DNA of 64,000 nt from Hericium rajendrae (taxonomy: Eukaryota; Basidiomycota; Agaricomycetes; Russulales; Hericiaceae). The stretch covers positions 1,116,001 through 1,180,000 of the forward strand of contig CM065882.1 in assembly GCA_033439255.1 (NCBI GenBank), in the 5' to 3' direction. The position numbers and the translations under genes are program-made. Within the stretch, counting starts at the first letter, position 1, and each line of letters starts with the position of its first letter. A model generated the notes under the pieces. That model did no database searches. It saw only the letters and a program-made list of their open reading frames with translations, and was not told the DNA's origin. Positions 12,266 to 23,730 of the stretch are shown here, in pieces.

Positions 12266-12659
12266 TATAATATGTTAACCAAAATAAAGTTTGGATAGCA
12301 GGTCACCTGCAGGTCACTCACAGGTCAATGGGTTTGAGCACAACCTTGATCTGGATTTGTGCAGGTCTCAGCCACCAGGTGATCTGGATCTATGAGTTAG
12401 ATCCCTGCAGGTCAATTTTGTGGGTATACCTGTGTTGACCTACAGGTAACTCTGACTCGTGTTGAACCCTTAAGCATATAAAAAAAACACTATTTAATCT
12501 AATCTAATCATGAGTAGTTTAGCTCCTACCTCTGATAACTCTACATTTTCTGCTATGTTATATATCTTAGCACCTTATTTTATATATAATCTTGTATGTT
12601 ATACAGTACACACTTGTCATATCTTATTATACTCAGCTCAATATATGATATACACTATT

Positions 12660-12815
12660 TACGATTCCTTAGAATCGTTTACTCTATACCGCCTTTTCAT
12701 AGTGAAAACGACACCAAAACGATGACTATGCCCATTAGGCAGTTGGCTTATATAATCACATATCTTCAATCTAACGAGTTTGCAGGTTCAACTCCAGCTC
12801 TAGCCAAACTTTGTT
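12660..12815 (+). repeat. Z terminal hairpin plus tRNA-like segment (Z2 copy)
   Basis: It starts with the hairpin CGATTC-CTTA-GAATCG. It then has box A-like TAGGCAGTTGG (12736-12746) and box B-like GGTTCAACTCC (12785-12795), ~49 nt apart as in tRNA genes. No 7-bp acceptor stem can be formed, so it is not a working tRNA gene. Other copies: 22388-22538, 24560-24716, 24735-24891, 27823-27975, 51250-51403, 57290-57445. Confidence 0.65.
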
Positions 12816-12854
12816 GATTTAATGTAACTTGATCAGTTCTCAACCAATTCACCT

Positions 12855-13345
12855 GTTCTCAAATGCATCTGGATCTGCTCATTTATTGCTTTCTGACAGT
12901 ATTTTTTGCATCCTGATCTGTGCAGAACTCATAGAATGCAATGAATTTCTACATTTTCCCTTTATGACACTTGAACTTGAGCTACCTCAGTCCATTCTTC
13001 ACCGATTTACTCGTTCTCAAATGCGTCTAAATCTACTCACTTATAGCTTTGCTACCATACTTCATGCATCCAAATCGGTTAAGAACTCACAGAATGCAAA
13101 GTGTTTCTTTTTTTCCTCTTCTAAAATGCTTGAACCCTAGCTAACTAGGCCAATTCTCAACCAATTTACTCGTTCTAAAATGCATCAGAATCTACTTATT
13201 GATAGCTTTCTGACGGTACCTTAGGCGTTAGGATCGGTGCAAAACTCGCAGAATGCGAATTGTTTCTGCATTTTCCCCTAGAATGCTTGAACTCCAGCTA
13301 ACTTAATCAGTACTCAACCGATTCACTTGTTCTCAATTGCATCCA
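12855..13345. repeat. 158-bp tandem repeat, ~4 units (Z2 copy)
   Basis: The marker GTTCT(C/A)AAATGC recurs at 12855, 13013, 13172 and ~13329, spacings 158, 159 and 157. Each unit carries CTTGAACTyyAGCTA and a GAATGCAAA(A/T)TG segment. The same array occurs in Z1, Z3 and Z4, and expanded in Z9. Confidence 0.75.
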
Positions 13346-13511
13346 AATATACCAGAAAGCTGGTCTCTAACATAATTTACTGCTTATAGAAAGATACAGC
13401 CACTAAATGATACACAGCAAACAAATGTACATACTGTTTATTGATAAAATGAGCAAAAAATGCAATTTATCGGTAGCAGTGGGTCCTGAGACTCGGTCAT
13501 GTGATCTTACA

Positions 13512-13537
13512 AGACCTTGTGCGGCCGAACAAGGTCT
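13512..13537. repeat. CGGCCG-centred palindrome, copy 1 of Z2
   Basis: Nine-base arms AGACCTTGT/ACAAGGTCT around GCGGCCGA. The second copy of the same element is at 14264-14289, 752 bp away in the same orientation. Confidence 0.7.
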
Positions 13538-14263
13538 TAGCGCCTGCTTACATAAGCATAAGTCGGTTAGAGAGCCAATACACTGTATACAGTGATTGCT
13601 TTATAGCTCTGCAACAAAGCAATCAATCGACGAACGGTAAATTGTGTTCATATATCTTGGATTACATCTTTCCAACCCAATTTAGAATACGAAAATCGGA
13701 TCACTGTAAGCAGAGATATTCTTTGATTTATATGCTATATTAGCAAAACAGTATTGTCTCCTATCTCAACAACCAATGGTGCTATGATGTTGTACACTGT
13801 ATTGTTAGAAAGCTATTGTAAATCTGAGTTCAACAAGCCCTCATACATCATGATTGATGCAGTATCAGCAGAGCTATAAAGCAAACAGTCTGCCACATCA
13901 TCATAGACATATAGTCCAATAGGTCAGCATTTTGTCATGCTATTTTGTTGTTTGTGGCACTATTCTAGAGCTATTGTAAATCTGATTCTAACAAGCTTTA
14001 ACTCATTCTGATTGATGTGGTATTGAGAGCTCTATGGCCTGATCTCTATGCCACATCATCAGCAGAAAGTTGGTGATGGCCCCACACCATCATTGGACAC
14101 CTCAGCCGCAACTCGCTGCAGATGGGGACTGGGCATGTCCAAGCCTTGTAGTTAGTGTGCACTACTGGTAGTGTCACACTGACTTCAAAGCTATCTGAAG
14201 AAAAGAAGAGAGAGCAGAGAGCGCAACATCAACTACTGCTGACATAAGCTAAGCACAGCCACC

Positions 14264-14289
14264 AGACCTTGTGCGGCCGAACAAGGTCT
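14264..14289. repeat. CGGCCG-centred palindrome, copy 2 of Z2
   Basis: Same 26-bp motif as at 13512, flanked by CCACC and GCTATTGATCA. Kept in all four Z elements with an intact 3' region. Confidence 0.7.
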
Positions 14290-14650
14290 GCTATTGATCA
14301 TGTGATTGGCCATTAGCTTTGTTCAACAATACAATGTTTGACATTGATCATATATTCAATCTTGAATCTTGTTTGATTAGACATACAACTAGACTACTAT
14401 TATAATTGTAAATATTACAAGTATTTATAATATAAGCATATATAATATAAGCATATATAATAGTGTATATCATATATCGAGCTGAGTATAATAAGATATG
14501 ACAAGTGTGTACTGTATTACATACCAGATTATATATATAATAAGGTACTAAGATATATAACATAGCAAAAAATATAGAGTTATCAGAGGTAGGAGCTGAA
14601 CTACTCATGACTAGATTAGATTAGATTAAATAGTGTTTTTTTATATGCTT

Positions 14651-16073
14651 TAGGGTTCGACACAAGTCAGAGTCACCTGTAGGTCAACACAGGTATACCC
14701 ATAAAATTGACCTGCAGGTATCTAACTTGTAGATCTAGATCACCTGGTGGCTGAGACCTGTACAAATCCAGATCAAGGTTGTGCTCAAACCCATTGACCT
14801 GTGAGTGACCTGTGGGTAACCTGCTATCCAAACTTTATTTTGGTTAACATATTATATTGCAAAGTTCAAATCTATATGTCATGATCCCTAACTAACTACA
14901 TACTATATGTCATCTGCCAACACTAACTTACAGCTCCAATCACATATGCACATTATCACTATATCTTGTCATACCCATGAAGTGTATAAAGTCTACAAGC
15001 AAGGCATGGATTCAAAAGGCTGCATACGACATACTTGTAGCATCGACATGGGCATGTGCATGTCGGTGGGGCAATGAGACCGGGGAGGGCAGTGCATTTT
15101 GATTGTTGAATAGCACTAATGGCATATAAAACTTGCCTCACATTGGGCTTCTGTCAGACGAATGATATGACAGCATGCATAGTGGCATGTGTGATGTCCA
15201 TGGGCATGAATGCACACATGTAGTTTGAGCAATGGACTATGGGATGGTGGGGGCATGTAGTCAAAAATGTGTATGCTGGCAGGGCATGTATTGGTAGATG
15301 CACACTGTCTCAGACATGCAAGGATATGCAAAGCTGTTTGTAGACAACTGCGCATTGTTGAGGCATGCTAGGCACTGCTCGGATGATCAGCAAAAAGATG
15401 TCAAGCCTTGCTGTTGTAGCAACAATGCTGTAGCAACAAGACCTGACAGGCATTGTGGGCCTTGCAGTTGCAGCACTAGACTGGCACTGTGCATACTCTT
15501 ACTGTTGTGAGTGGGAATTAAATCTCTGGTACACATGAGTACTGGTTGTCGAAGATGGGTAAGGGCCGGTTGGCTGGTTGACCTGTTGATGAGGACGATG
15601 GGAGAAGCACAGATGGTACACGAAATATGGTAGATGATGTCAAAAAATGGTGGGATGTCATGAAACCCATCAAACATCATGAAACCTGTGGAAGAACAGT
15701 GAAAAATGAGAGCCTTGCCTGTTATCGAGTGAGACTCCTGAGATCAGTACAGTACAATGAAATAAAAGGCTTTTGGACTCACTTAGAAGCCTCTCGAATC
15801 TCCATAACACCCATCCTGCCATTGAATTGAGGAGATATGGTAAAAAGGGGAGGATTAAGATGAAGAAACAAAGAGAAGGGCATCGTAAAAGTGAGACACA
15901 ACTTTCAGACCAACTGACTTGCAAGTGACCTGTGATGTCACAGATACCTGACCTGCAGCTCCAGATCACCCAGTGGTGCAAATCTGCATGGATCCAGGTC
16001 AGCACCTTGGACAGATAGAATACCTGCGAGTTCAAATCTAGGTCACCCACGAGTGCACTTGTGTTGAACCCTA
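14651..16073 (-). mobile_element. U2b: U-family element in Z2, 1423 bp
   Basis: Ends TAGGGTTCGACACAAG and GTGTTGAACCCTA, flanked by ATATGCTT (14643-14650) and ATATACTT (16074-16081). It is the same insertion as U2a, inherited by both Z1 and Z2, and gives the uninterrupted reference for C and U1. Eroded hairpin at ~15707-15735; donor-like ACTCACTT at ~15780 (minus). Confidence 0.8.
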
Positions 16074-18484
16074 ATATACTTAAAGTGATGTTTGCACAAT
16101 TGATGCTCTCAGGCATTTGTATAAGTTTTTTGTTACTCTAAACCTTCATGCTAATCGACAGGCAATTTTACCAGAAAGTAGTTGCCATATTTGGTCACTA
16201 ATTTCTGCCAGTATACAAAATATGGTTTGAAGGTAAGAATTCAATTTTTATAGTATTTTATGCATGTAAAATAGAAAAATACTGACTAGATTATACATTG
16301 AAGAGATATAAGCTCTATTTAAAAAAAAAACTGGTATGATTTATGTTATTTTTTGTAAAAGTCAGAAAAAAAATCCAAATATAGAAATTAAATTCTGTCT
16401 TTGGTGCTAGCAGCAATGTATACAAATCAATAGAAGGTGCACAGGCTAACAGGAAATGTATGAGGTAGTAGAAGCATACATAAGTTTGTTGTGATGCTCA
16501 TAGGTTGATACATGTGTAAGCTAATCAACAAAAGTATGCATAGGTCAAAAAATGTGAGCCAAGAGTGCATATATGAGTTGGTGTAGTGTGTATCATCTGA
16601 AAAATTGAAATTTCATATAGCCCAGTATTGATCTATATGTTTTATCATAGCACTATAAGGTCTATCACTATTTATGCCACCACAGTTCTCAACTATGTAA
16701 GACTATGAGGCCTATCATAGCTATCATAACAGTAGTTGGACACTATATAGTGCTACATGTTTCTGAAAGATAGCTGTAGTTGTTGTACAAATCATATAAA
16801 TTCAAAGGCTTGCTCTGATCTATATGGTCCCTACTATGATCCCTGCTATTAGTACTGTCTCAGATCAATCAGGTACAAGAGATATAAAGCCAAAATCAAT
16901 TATATTTCATACAGCTACTAATACAATCAAGTATATTACAAGTTCAAACAGTGCACACATGCACAATGGTACACATCATGTACAGGTAGAGCTATGTGCA
17001 GGCATGTGTGCACTGGTAAGGCACAACAAAAGTACATATGTGCATAAGGCACTAGGTTCATGCACAAGGCATGATAAGTGTCATAGCTGTGCAGGAGGTC
17101 CAGTGGCCATGCTCACCAATGTTAAGCTGTAGTGGGCCTATATATAAGATGCAATGCGCAGTGAGGATGTGTGAGATATTGAGAGCCATGCATGAGGCAT
17201 AGAGGGTGAGCATAAGGCATACAGGCCCATATGTAAGGCTGCTACTAGCTTGTACAGGAGATCAACAGGGTGTGGTGGCCATGCACAGGGTGCTGCAAGC
17301 ATGTGCAGAGTGTCAAGATGCTGTGGGCCTGTACATGAAGTACAGTAAGCATCTATAGGATGGTGGCTTGTATGCAAGATGTAGTGTAGCATGATAAGCA
17401 TGCATAAGGCACTAAGCCTATGCATGGCTTGGTATGTCTGTGTATGAGGCATGAGGCACAAGGTACAGGCAGGTGACACACCTGCACATAGCAACACACA
17501 ATGCATGTATATAGTTGTGCTGGCTGACATGCTCACATTCAGCTGTAGTCATCTCTAAGCTGTCACTGGCCCATCCACAAGGTACATCGAGATGTGGTAG
17601 ACCAGCATAGGGTGTGACCAGTGAACATGAGGCATAGTGAGCTGGCATGAGGTCATCTGAGAAAAACACCAGAGGTATATTGCACTATATAGCCTACATA
17701 GTTCTAATAGGGCCATAGCAGTCCCCTTTTCTTCATAGCCATTCTATAGCAGCAAGGTAATCTATATAGGGCTACATAGCTACCATAGGATCAGACAGTA
17801 GCTATGGTAGCTATGGTAGCTAGCATCAGTATAGAGCATAAGCTATCATAGCTGCTATAGCTACCATAGGATAGGATAGCTATAAGAGCTATGTTAGCTA
17901 TATGATATATTACTTACTATCATATTATATCTAGTTATCTAAATTTCTATCTACCCTATGTCATCTCTATCAAATATGTCACTCAGAAGTACTATAAATA
18001 TATCAAAAAATATCAAAAAAATCATAAATCTGTCTTATTATATTTGAAGCACTCAAAACATCGAAAATTTGAAAGCATTATGTTATAAACAATATCTCAT
18101 TGCAATACATTAATACAAAACTACAATACACTACAACAGATAGTAACTTATAATCAACTTAAGTTAGATAAGATAAAAGATAAGATAAGATATAAAACAT
18201 AAGATAAAACTTATCTCACAAAGATAAGAAAAAAGCGAAAACATGATCTAAAAGTAGGTTAATAAATTAGTACAAGACAAAAGGTATATATATGAAACAT
18301 AAGACATACCAAAGAAAAGAAAAAGCAAAAATATAAAGTCTATAAAAGAATATTAGGGTTAATGGACAAGAAAACAATACAGTAACCTACCGAACATAAG
18401 AAGGTTAGAGTAGAAGAGGAGCGAATGATGAAAGACAGGAGATGGTAGTGGTAGGGAAGAGAGAGAGACAGCGCGTCGCGCAGG

Positions 18485-18494
18485 CCTTATATAG
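18485..18494 (-). promoter_or_regulatory. TATA promoter of element A'
   Basis: Minus-strand CTATATAAGG in CCACGTCTATATAAGGCC, followed by GCGCGACGCGC, a CT-rich leader and donor-like GGTAGGTTAC ~100 nt on. Confidence 0.65.
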
Positions 18495-18938
18495 ACGTGG
18501 CGAGCGGAGCACCAAATGTGGCTGCCGAGACCGGGCCGGGCAGTGCCGAGCACTCGCATCAGAGGCTAAGTGCCAGATTTTGCTAAGTTCACTTCATTAC
18601 CCAGTAGCGTATAGTAGCTTAGTTAGATACTCACCTCATACGATTCGATGTAATAGATCAATTATTGCTGTTGTCTTTTTTTCAGAATTTAAAGCATTTG
18701 ATTTGATTTACTAGGCTCGAAACGTTCGAACTCGCGCGCGTTCGGTAGCTGAAGCACCGAAGGCGCGTCGAAGTTCGACTCTCATACTTACCACCACTCT
18801 CCTCCCTCTCCTCGTTCCTCCGTCGTTTCTCTTCACTTTAACTCGTTGGATCATACGCGGGAGGGTCTCGAGGAGGGCATAGAAGGATACTAGGTAAGTA
18901 AAACTAGTCTTTATTCTAATTGTTCGTACTAATAAAGG

Positions 18939-18969
18939 GAGTATCGCTTGTCGTTGACGAGCGATACTC
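18939..18969 (+). other. CATC-family hairpin (A' copy)
   Basis: GAGTATCGCT pairs fully with AGCGATACTC, with further pairing of GTCG and CGAC inside the loop. It follows a perfect AGGTAAGT at 18891 and precedes CGTTCTTCGACA. Confidence 0.7.
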
Positions 18970-18999
18970 TCGTTCTTCGACATCCACGACGCCTCAATC

Positions 19000-20170
19000 A
19001 TCCCATCCCCGACTTCCTCCCTCGCATTGCCTTCCCTCCGCCATGTCGCCAGCGCCCTGCCTGCCTCTCGAACACGTCGTCGGCAGCCCCGACCCTCTGC
19101 GTGTCACCTTCCCCATGCCCATGCCCATGCCCACGAGCCTCAAGCCTCCCTCCCGTTGCCCCGTTCACCGACAATGGTGTCCGCGTCCACGTCGTTGCGC
19201 CTCGTTGCCATGGCAACGGGGCGTGATGTCATTGGCCCGCGCCCTCGCATCCCTTCAACAATACCCGCACGTCCTCAACAGGTTCGTGCGGGCTCACCAG
19301 ATTTACCAACCCCGTGCATCACCACCTCCCCACCATCGACAACAAGCCTGCGGCCACGACACGTGGCTAGGCGCACCCGGCCACGCACTCCCGCGGACAG
19401 GCCAGCCAGCGCATGTACGCACTCCCGCGCGATCACGTATGGTGACGCACGGCATGCAAGCCTGCGCGAGGCCCCGACAACCCATGCCATCTCCTCAACA
19501 CCCCCGCCGCCGTCGCCACCATCGCACCTCGTTGCTACGGCAATGAGGTGCGACTTGAGGTCCCTTGCCCGGCCTGCCGCGGCCACTGCGCCCATCGCAC
19601 GCCCACGACGACACCGCGCGCCCTCAACAGGCTCGCGTGCGAGCTCCCGCATGGTGTGGATGTGCCAGCATGCCCCACGCCGCCGGCAACGTGCTCGCGG
19701 ACACGACACGTGGCCGTGCGTGCGCGAACGGCCTCACCAGCGCACGCACGCACTCCTGCATGCGAGCGTGCCACCACGCACGTCTACGCAGGCCCGGGCA
19801 CGACCGCGCACGGTGCGCAAACCCGGGCGAAGTCCCGATGTGCGCAACGCCCCGACAGCCTCTCCAATGTATGCGACCGCGCTCGGCCCAGCGAGCGCAC
19901 GAAGACTGAGGCCCCGACTGCGCGCGTGTTCCCCCGGGACGTGCGCGTATGCACTCTCATGCGAGCGCGCAGCCGCGCATGTCTATGCTGGCGCGCATGC
20001 TCGCACTAAGCGTGCCTGCTCACGCACGCCCCGGAAGGTGCGCTGCGCACTGCCGACACATGCTTATGCATGCCGACAGTGCGTGCTTACCCGCTCGAGT
20101 GCGTGCCTGCCCGTGCGCTCGTTCATGTGCCCGGACAGCGCGCGCCTGTCCGATGCCTCCGGCCTGTGAC
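19000..20170 (+). repeat. CpG-rich block of A' with a 380-codon open frame (coding doubtful)
   Basis: An open frame at 19027-20169 gives a 380-residue Pro/Ala/Arg/His/Thr-rich translation without domain, signal peptide or membrane segment. The homologous block in A is broken in every frame, chiefly by C-to-T changes at CpG. It could be the body of a non-coding exon, or low-complexity protein; the sequence does not decide. It would follow the donor-like site and hairpin at 18891-18969. Confidence 0.35.
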
Positions 20171-20744
20171 CTGCTCATGCAGGTTCTCCTGGCCCCCAAT
20201 TTGTTACCTACTAGATAGTTAGTGGTAGTGCTCTTGTCTGTGGTAGTGTATCTTGAATATGAGAATTTTTTTTGCTTCAATGTCTTGAGTCCTGGCTAGC
20301 TGACAATAGTGAATATAGTAGCCATAGTATCTATACTTTCTCTAAGTAACTATGATACTTCTATACATTTGACACCCCAAGCTATAGAGGCTATGGCATC
20401 CTATGTATTTAACACCTCATGCTATAGGGCCTATCATAGCTCCCCATAGCTCTTCATAGCTAGACTGTTCTGCCTCATAGCCTCTATAGCTCACTGATAG
20501 GGCCCATAATGGGACTTGCTGCTATATAAAAATCCTTTTTCTCAGATGGTGTAGCAGGCATGCATGAGGCACTGGTCCCAGCACAATGCTACATGCCAAG
20601 TATAAGACATGAGGTACAGGCCTGCATGCAAGATGTCAGTATACCTGTACATGACCATACATGACGGTAATTTATATACCTTCATTGATGATAAAAAAAA
20701 GGAATCGTTTTGCCATGCACAGCATTGGCCCTCTTCCACCAAGT

Positions 20745-22538
20745 ATATATGCTTATACTATAGATACTTGTAATATTTACAATTATAGTAGTAGTCTAGT
20801 TGTATGTCTAATCAAACAAGATTCAAGATTGAATATATGATCAATGTCAAACATTGTATTGTTGAACAAAGCTAATGGCCAATCACGTGATCAATAGCAG
20901 ACCTTGTTCGGCCGCACAAGGTCTGGTGGCTGTGCTTAGCTTATGTCAGCAGTAGCTGATGTTGCGCTCTCTGCTCTCTCTTCTTTTCTTCAGACAGCTT
21001 TGAAGTCAGTGTGATACTACCAGTAGTGCACACTAACTACAAGGCTTGGACACGCCCAGTCCCCATCTGCAGCGAGTTGCGGCTGAGGTGTCCAATGATG
21101 GTGTGGGGCCATCACCAACTTTCTGGATATCTTCTGATGATGTGGCATAGAGATCAGGCCATAGCTCTCTCAATACCACATCAATCAGAATGAGTTAAAG
21201 CTTGTTAGAATCAGATTTACAATAGCTCTAGAATAGTGCCACAAACAACAAAATAGCATGACAAAATGCTGACCTATTGGACTATATGTCTGTGATGATG
21301 TGGCAGACTGTTTGCTTTATAGCTCTGCTGATACTGCATCAATCATAATGTATGAGGGCTTGTTGAACTCAGATTTACAATAGCTTTCTAACAATACAGT
21401 GTACAACATCATAGCACCATTGGTTGTTGAGATAGGAGACAATACTGTTTTGCTAATATGACATATAAATCGAGGAATATCTCTGCTTACAGCAATCCGA
21501 TTTTGATATTCTAAATTGGGTTGGAAAGATGTAATTCAAGGTATATGAAGACAATTTACCGTTTGTCAATTGATTGCTTTGTTGCAGAGCTATAAAGCAA
21601 TCACTGTATACAGTGTATTGGCTCTCTAAGCGACTTATGCTTATGTAAGCGGGCGCTAAGACCTTGTTCGGCCGCACAAGGTCTTGTAAGATCACATGAC
21701 CGAGTCTCAGGACCCACTGCTACCGATAAATTGCATTTTTTGCTCATTTTATCAATAAACAGTATGTACATTTGTTTGCTGTGTATCATTTTAGTGGCTG
21801 TATCTTTCTATAAGCAGTAAATTGTGTTAGAGACCAGCTTTCTGATATATTTGGATGCATTTGAGAACAAGTGAATCGGTTGAGTACTGATTAAGTTAGC
21901 TAGAGTTCAAGCATTCTAGGGGGAAAATGCAGAAACAATTCGCATTCTGCGAGTTTTGCACCGATCCTAACGCCTGAGGTACCGTCAGAAAGCTATCAAT
22001 AAGTAGATTCTGATGCATTTTAGAATGAGTAAATTGGTTGAGAATTGGCCTAGTTAGCTAGAGTTCAAGCATTTTAGAACAGGAAAAAAAGAAACACTTT
22101 GCATTCTGTGAGTTCTTAACCGATTTGGATGCATGAAGTATGATAGCAAAGCTATAAGTGAGTAAATTTAGACGCATTTAAGAACGAGTAAATCGGTGAA
22201 GAATGGACTGAGTTAGCTCAAGTTCAAGTGTCATAGAGAGAAAATGTAGAAATTCATTGCATTCTATGAGTTCTGCACAGATCAGGATGCAAAAAATACT
22301 GTCAGAAAGCAATAAATGAGCAGATCCAGAGGCATTTGAGAACAGGTGAATTGGTTGAGAACTGATCAAGTTACATTAAATCAACAAAGTTTGGCTAGAG
22401 CTGGAGTTGAACCTGCAAACTCGTTAGATTGAAGATATGTGATTATATAAGCCAACTGCCTAATGGGCATAGTCATCGTTTTGGTGTCGTTTTCACTATG
22501 AAAAGGCGGTATAGAGTAAACGATTCTAAGGAATCGTA
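20745..22538 (-). repeat. Z1 3' module: tandem repeats, palindromes, tRNA-like end
   Basis: Inverted counterpart of 12660-14430. It contains CGGCCG palindromes at 20899-20924 and 21659-21684, ~3.5 units of the 158-bp repeat (about 21840-22370), and the tRNA-like segment with terminal hairpin (22388-22538). No gene. Confidence 0.7.
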
Positions 22539-22892
22539 ATAAGTCAGATTTATATTAGATTTATATCTTCTTAATATCTTGATAGTACTTCTGAGTGACA
22601 TATTTAACAGAGATGACATAGGGTAAATAGAAGTCTGAATAACTAGATATCATATGATAGTGAGGATATATTACATAGCTAACATAGCTCTTATAGCTAT
22701 CTTATACTATGATAGCTATGATAGCTACCATAGCTACTACCTTATCCTATGGTAGCTATGTAGCCCTATGTAGATTACCTTGCTACTATGAGATGGCTAT
22801 GAAGAAAAGGGGACTGCTATGGCCCTATTAGAACTATGTAGTCTACATAGTGCAATATACCTCTGGTGTTTTTCTCAGATGTTGCTCCAAGT

Positions 22893-22959
22893 TAAATGCA
22901 ACTAATAATAAAAAAGGAATCGTCTTGCCGTGTGAAGCATCGGCCCATTTTTCCCAAGT
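22893..22959 (-). mobile_element. Z7: 5' end of a further Z element
   Basis: On the minus strand from 22959: ACTTGGGAAAAATGGGCC, GATGCTTCACACGGCAA, then GACGATTCCTTTTTT. Z8's end follows at 22892, so Z8 sits inside Z7 in the same orientation. The other end of Z7 is not in the window. Confidence 0.6.
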
Positions 22960-23279
22960 CAAGATGCATAGAATAGGTTAAAAAAATGATGAATGAGTAA
23001 ATTCTGACACATTTTAAAACAAGTGAATTGGTCAAGAACTCACTGAGTTATAGTAAACTTGGGGGAAGAGGGCCGATGCTCTGCACGGCAATACGATTCC
23101 TTTGAAATTGTTCTAACTTTGTAGTGTTATGCTCACAGAATTAATAAGATAACAGAGAATTGAATATACTAGTATTGTCATACTGCAAAGATCTCCATCT
23201 TCAAAGTATATTGTTTTACACTTATCTCTTATTTTTAAACTTTGTTACCAGCAAGAGTTGAACTAATGACAAAATAATG

Positions 23280-23323
23280 GTCACGTGCAACAGCGAGCTC
23301 GGTCAGGCTTGCTGTTGCATGTG
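23280..23323. repeat. Inverted repeat TCACGTGCAACAGC
   Basis: TCACGTGCAACAGC and GCTGTTGCATGTGA pair (13 of 14) around a ~16-nt spacer. Confidence 0.65.
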
Positions 23324-23644
23324 ACTTCTCATTAATTGTGTTTACATTTATGAAGTACATAAGTGTGGCCTTTGAAGGTCTGTCAACTGTTGTATGTTGT
23401 CTAGATTGATTTTATTTTTGCCTTCTAGGGGTCTGAATCAGTAATTTGGCTATATCTCTGTCAATTCTCTAGCTATAAACATAAACTCAAGTGTTTCTAA
23501 ATAGTACTATCAATGCCCATATTAACACGATTTTTACTGATTTTTTATACTACTCAGTATGTGTCTATTCTCAGATGATCTGATGATTTGCCCTAGACTT
23601 GAATGATTTTTTCGATTTTTTCCTGCTTATAAATCGCTTATGTA

Positions 23645-23730
23645 ATCCGCAGCACGGGCAAAATGACGTACTCCCGTCCCCCTCATGATGTCATAGGATG
23701 GGAGTATGTCATTTTGCCCGTGCTGCGGAT
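23645..23730. repeat. 31-bp inverted repeat with 24-nt spacer
   Basis: The left arm 23645-23675 (starting ATCCGCAGCACGGG) is complementary to 23700-23730 with one mismatch. The spacer is C-rich then ATGATGTCAT. It is GC-rich in an A/T-rich neighbourhood, which suggests a separate small insertion. Confidence 0.75.

Larger units (their letters stand above)
6565..12471 (+). mobile_element. U2a: U-family element in Z1 (holds C and U1)
   Basis: Ends TAGGGTTCAACACAAG and CTCGTGTTGAACCCTT, flanked by AAGTATAT (6557-6564) and AAGCATAT (12472-12479): an 8-bp duplication with one change. Z4 carries the empty site (CTTTAAGCATATAAAA at 46103). Without C and U1 it is ~1.55 kb, matching U2b. Subterminal AGGTCA/TGACCT half-sites flank both ends. 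The 8-bp TSD fits the hAT superfamily, but no transposase is present. Confidence 0.8.
17654..20548 (+). mobile_element. A': large CATC element, 2895 bp, inside Z2
   Basis: Ends CATCTGAGAAAAACACC and, inverted, CATCTGAGAAAAAGG, flanked by GT (17652-17653 and 20549-20550). Removing it restores GGCATGAGGTGTAGCAGG as at 1062-1080. It is the best-preserved large CATC copy: promoter, donor-like site, hairpin and CpG-rich block are nearly undamaged. Sister of A in the opposite orientation. Confidence 0.9.
12660..20744 (-). mobile_element. Z2: Z-family element inside Z1 (holds U2b and A')
   Basis: The hairpin end TACGATTCCTTAGAATCG is at 12660 and the ACTTGGTGG end (inverted) at 20744. Flanks CACTATT and ATATATGCTTA join to match the intact text at 46290 (CACTATTATATATACTTA), so no TSD. 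Without A' it is ~5.19 kb. Because it faces Z1, the region 4787-20744 forms a long interrupted palindrome with arms of ~3.4 kb. Confidence 0.85.
4787..22538 (+). mobile_element. Z1: Z-family element (holds U2a and Z2)
   Basis: The left end ACTTGGTGGAAGAGGGCC is at 4787 and the right end is the hairpin GAATCGTA at 22538. Flanks ...AAACATA and ATAAGTCAG join to match A' exactly, so there is no TSD. Minus U2a and Z2 the element is ~3.8 kb; with an uninterrupted U it would be ~5.2 kb, like Z2. Its 5' 1.25 kb repeats Z0 and contains an old CATC end (TTTTTCAGATG at 6042). Its 3' part (20745-22538) carries the 158-bp repeats, two CGGCCG palindromes and the tRNA-like end. No transposase is seen. Confidence 0.8.
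2300..22881 (-). mobile_element. A: large CATC element, split by Z1 (pieces 2300-4786 and 22539-22881)
   Basis: The ends are CATCTGAGAAAAAGG and, inverted, CATCTGAGAAAAACACC, flanked by TT on both sides. Without Z1 it is ~2.83 kb and collinear with the reverse complement of A' (17654-20548). The junction 4786/22539 restores the A' text with no lost or duplicated base. Contents in order: a TAGCTATGATAG-type subterminal block, a GC-rich block full of GCATGC, a hairpin, donor-like sites, a TATA promoter and an A/T-rich TTATCTTATC tract. No coding sequence is recognised. Its GC-rich block shows heavy CpG-to-TpG/CpA change relative to A'. Confidence 0.85.

Noticed and set aside
12720-12800. tRNA gene
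   Set aside because: Box A and box B are present, but no acceptor stem forms and all copies sit at the same place in a mobile element.
19027-20169. 380-codon frame, and similar long frames at 30285-31295, 8145-8927, 37559-38263 and 2568-3428
   Set aside because: Pro/His/Ala/Arg/Cys-rich translations in many frames at once, with no domain and no frame conservation between sister elements. Explained by GCATGC/GAGGCAC composition.
4787-20744. One 16-kb TIR transposon with 3.4-kb inverted repeats
   Set aside because: The hairpin ends at 12660 and 22538 and the exact junction continuity show two separate Z elements facing each other.
4787-22538. Canonical Helitron
   Set aside because: No 5' TC, no 3' CTRR and no strict A/T insertion site. 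Only a Helentron-like comparison is kept.
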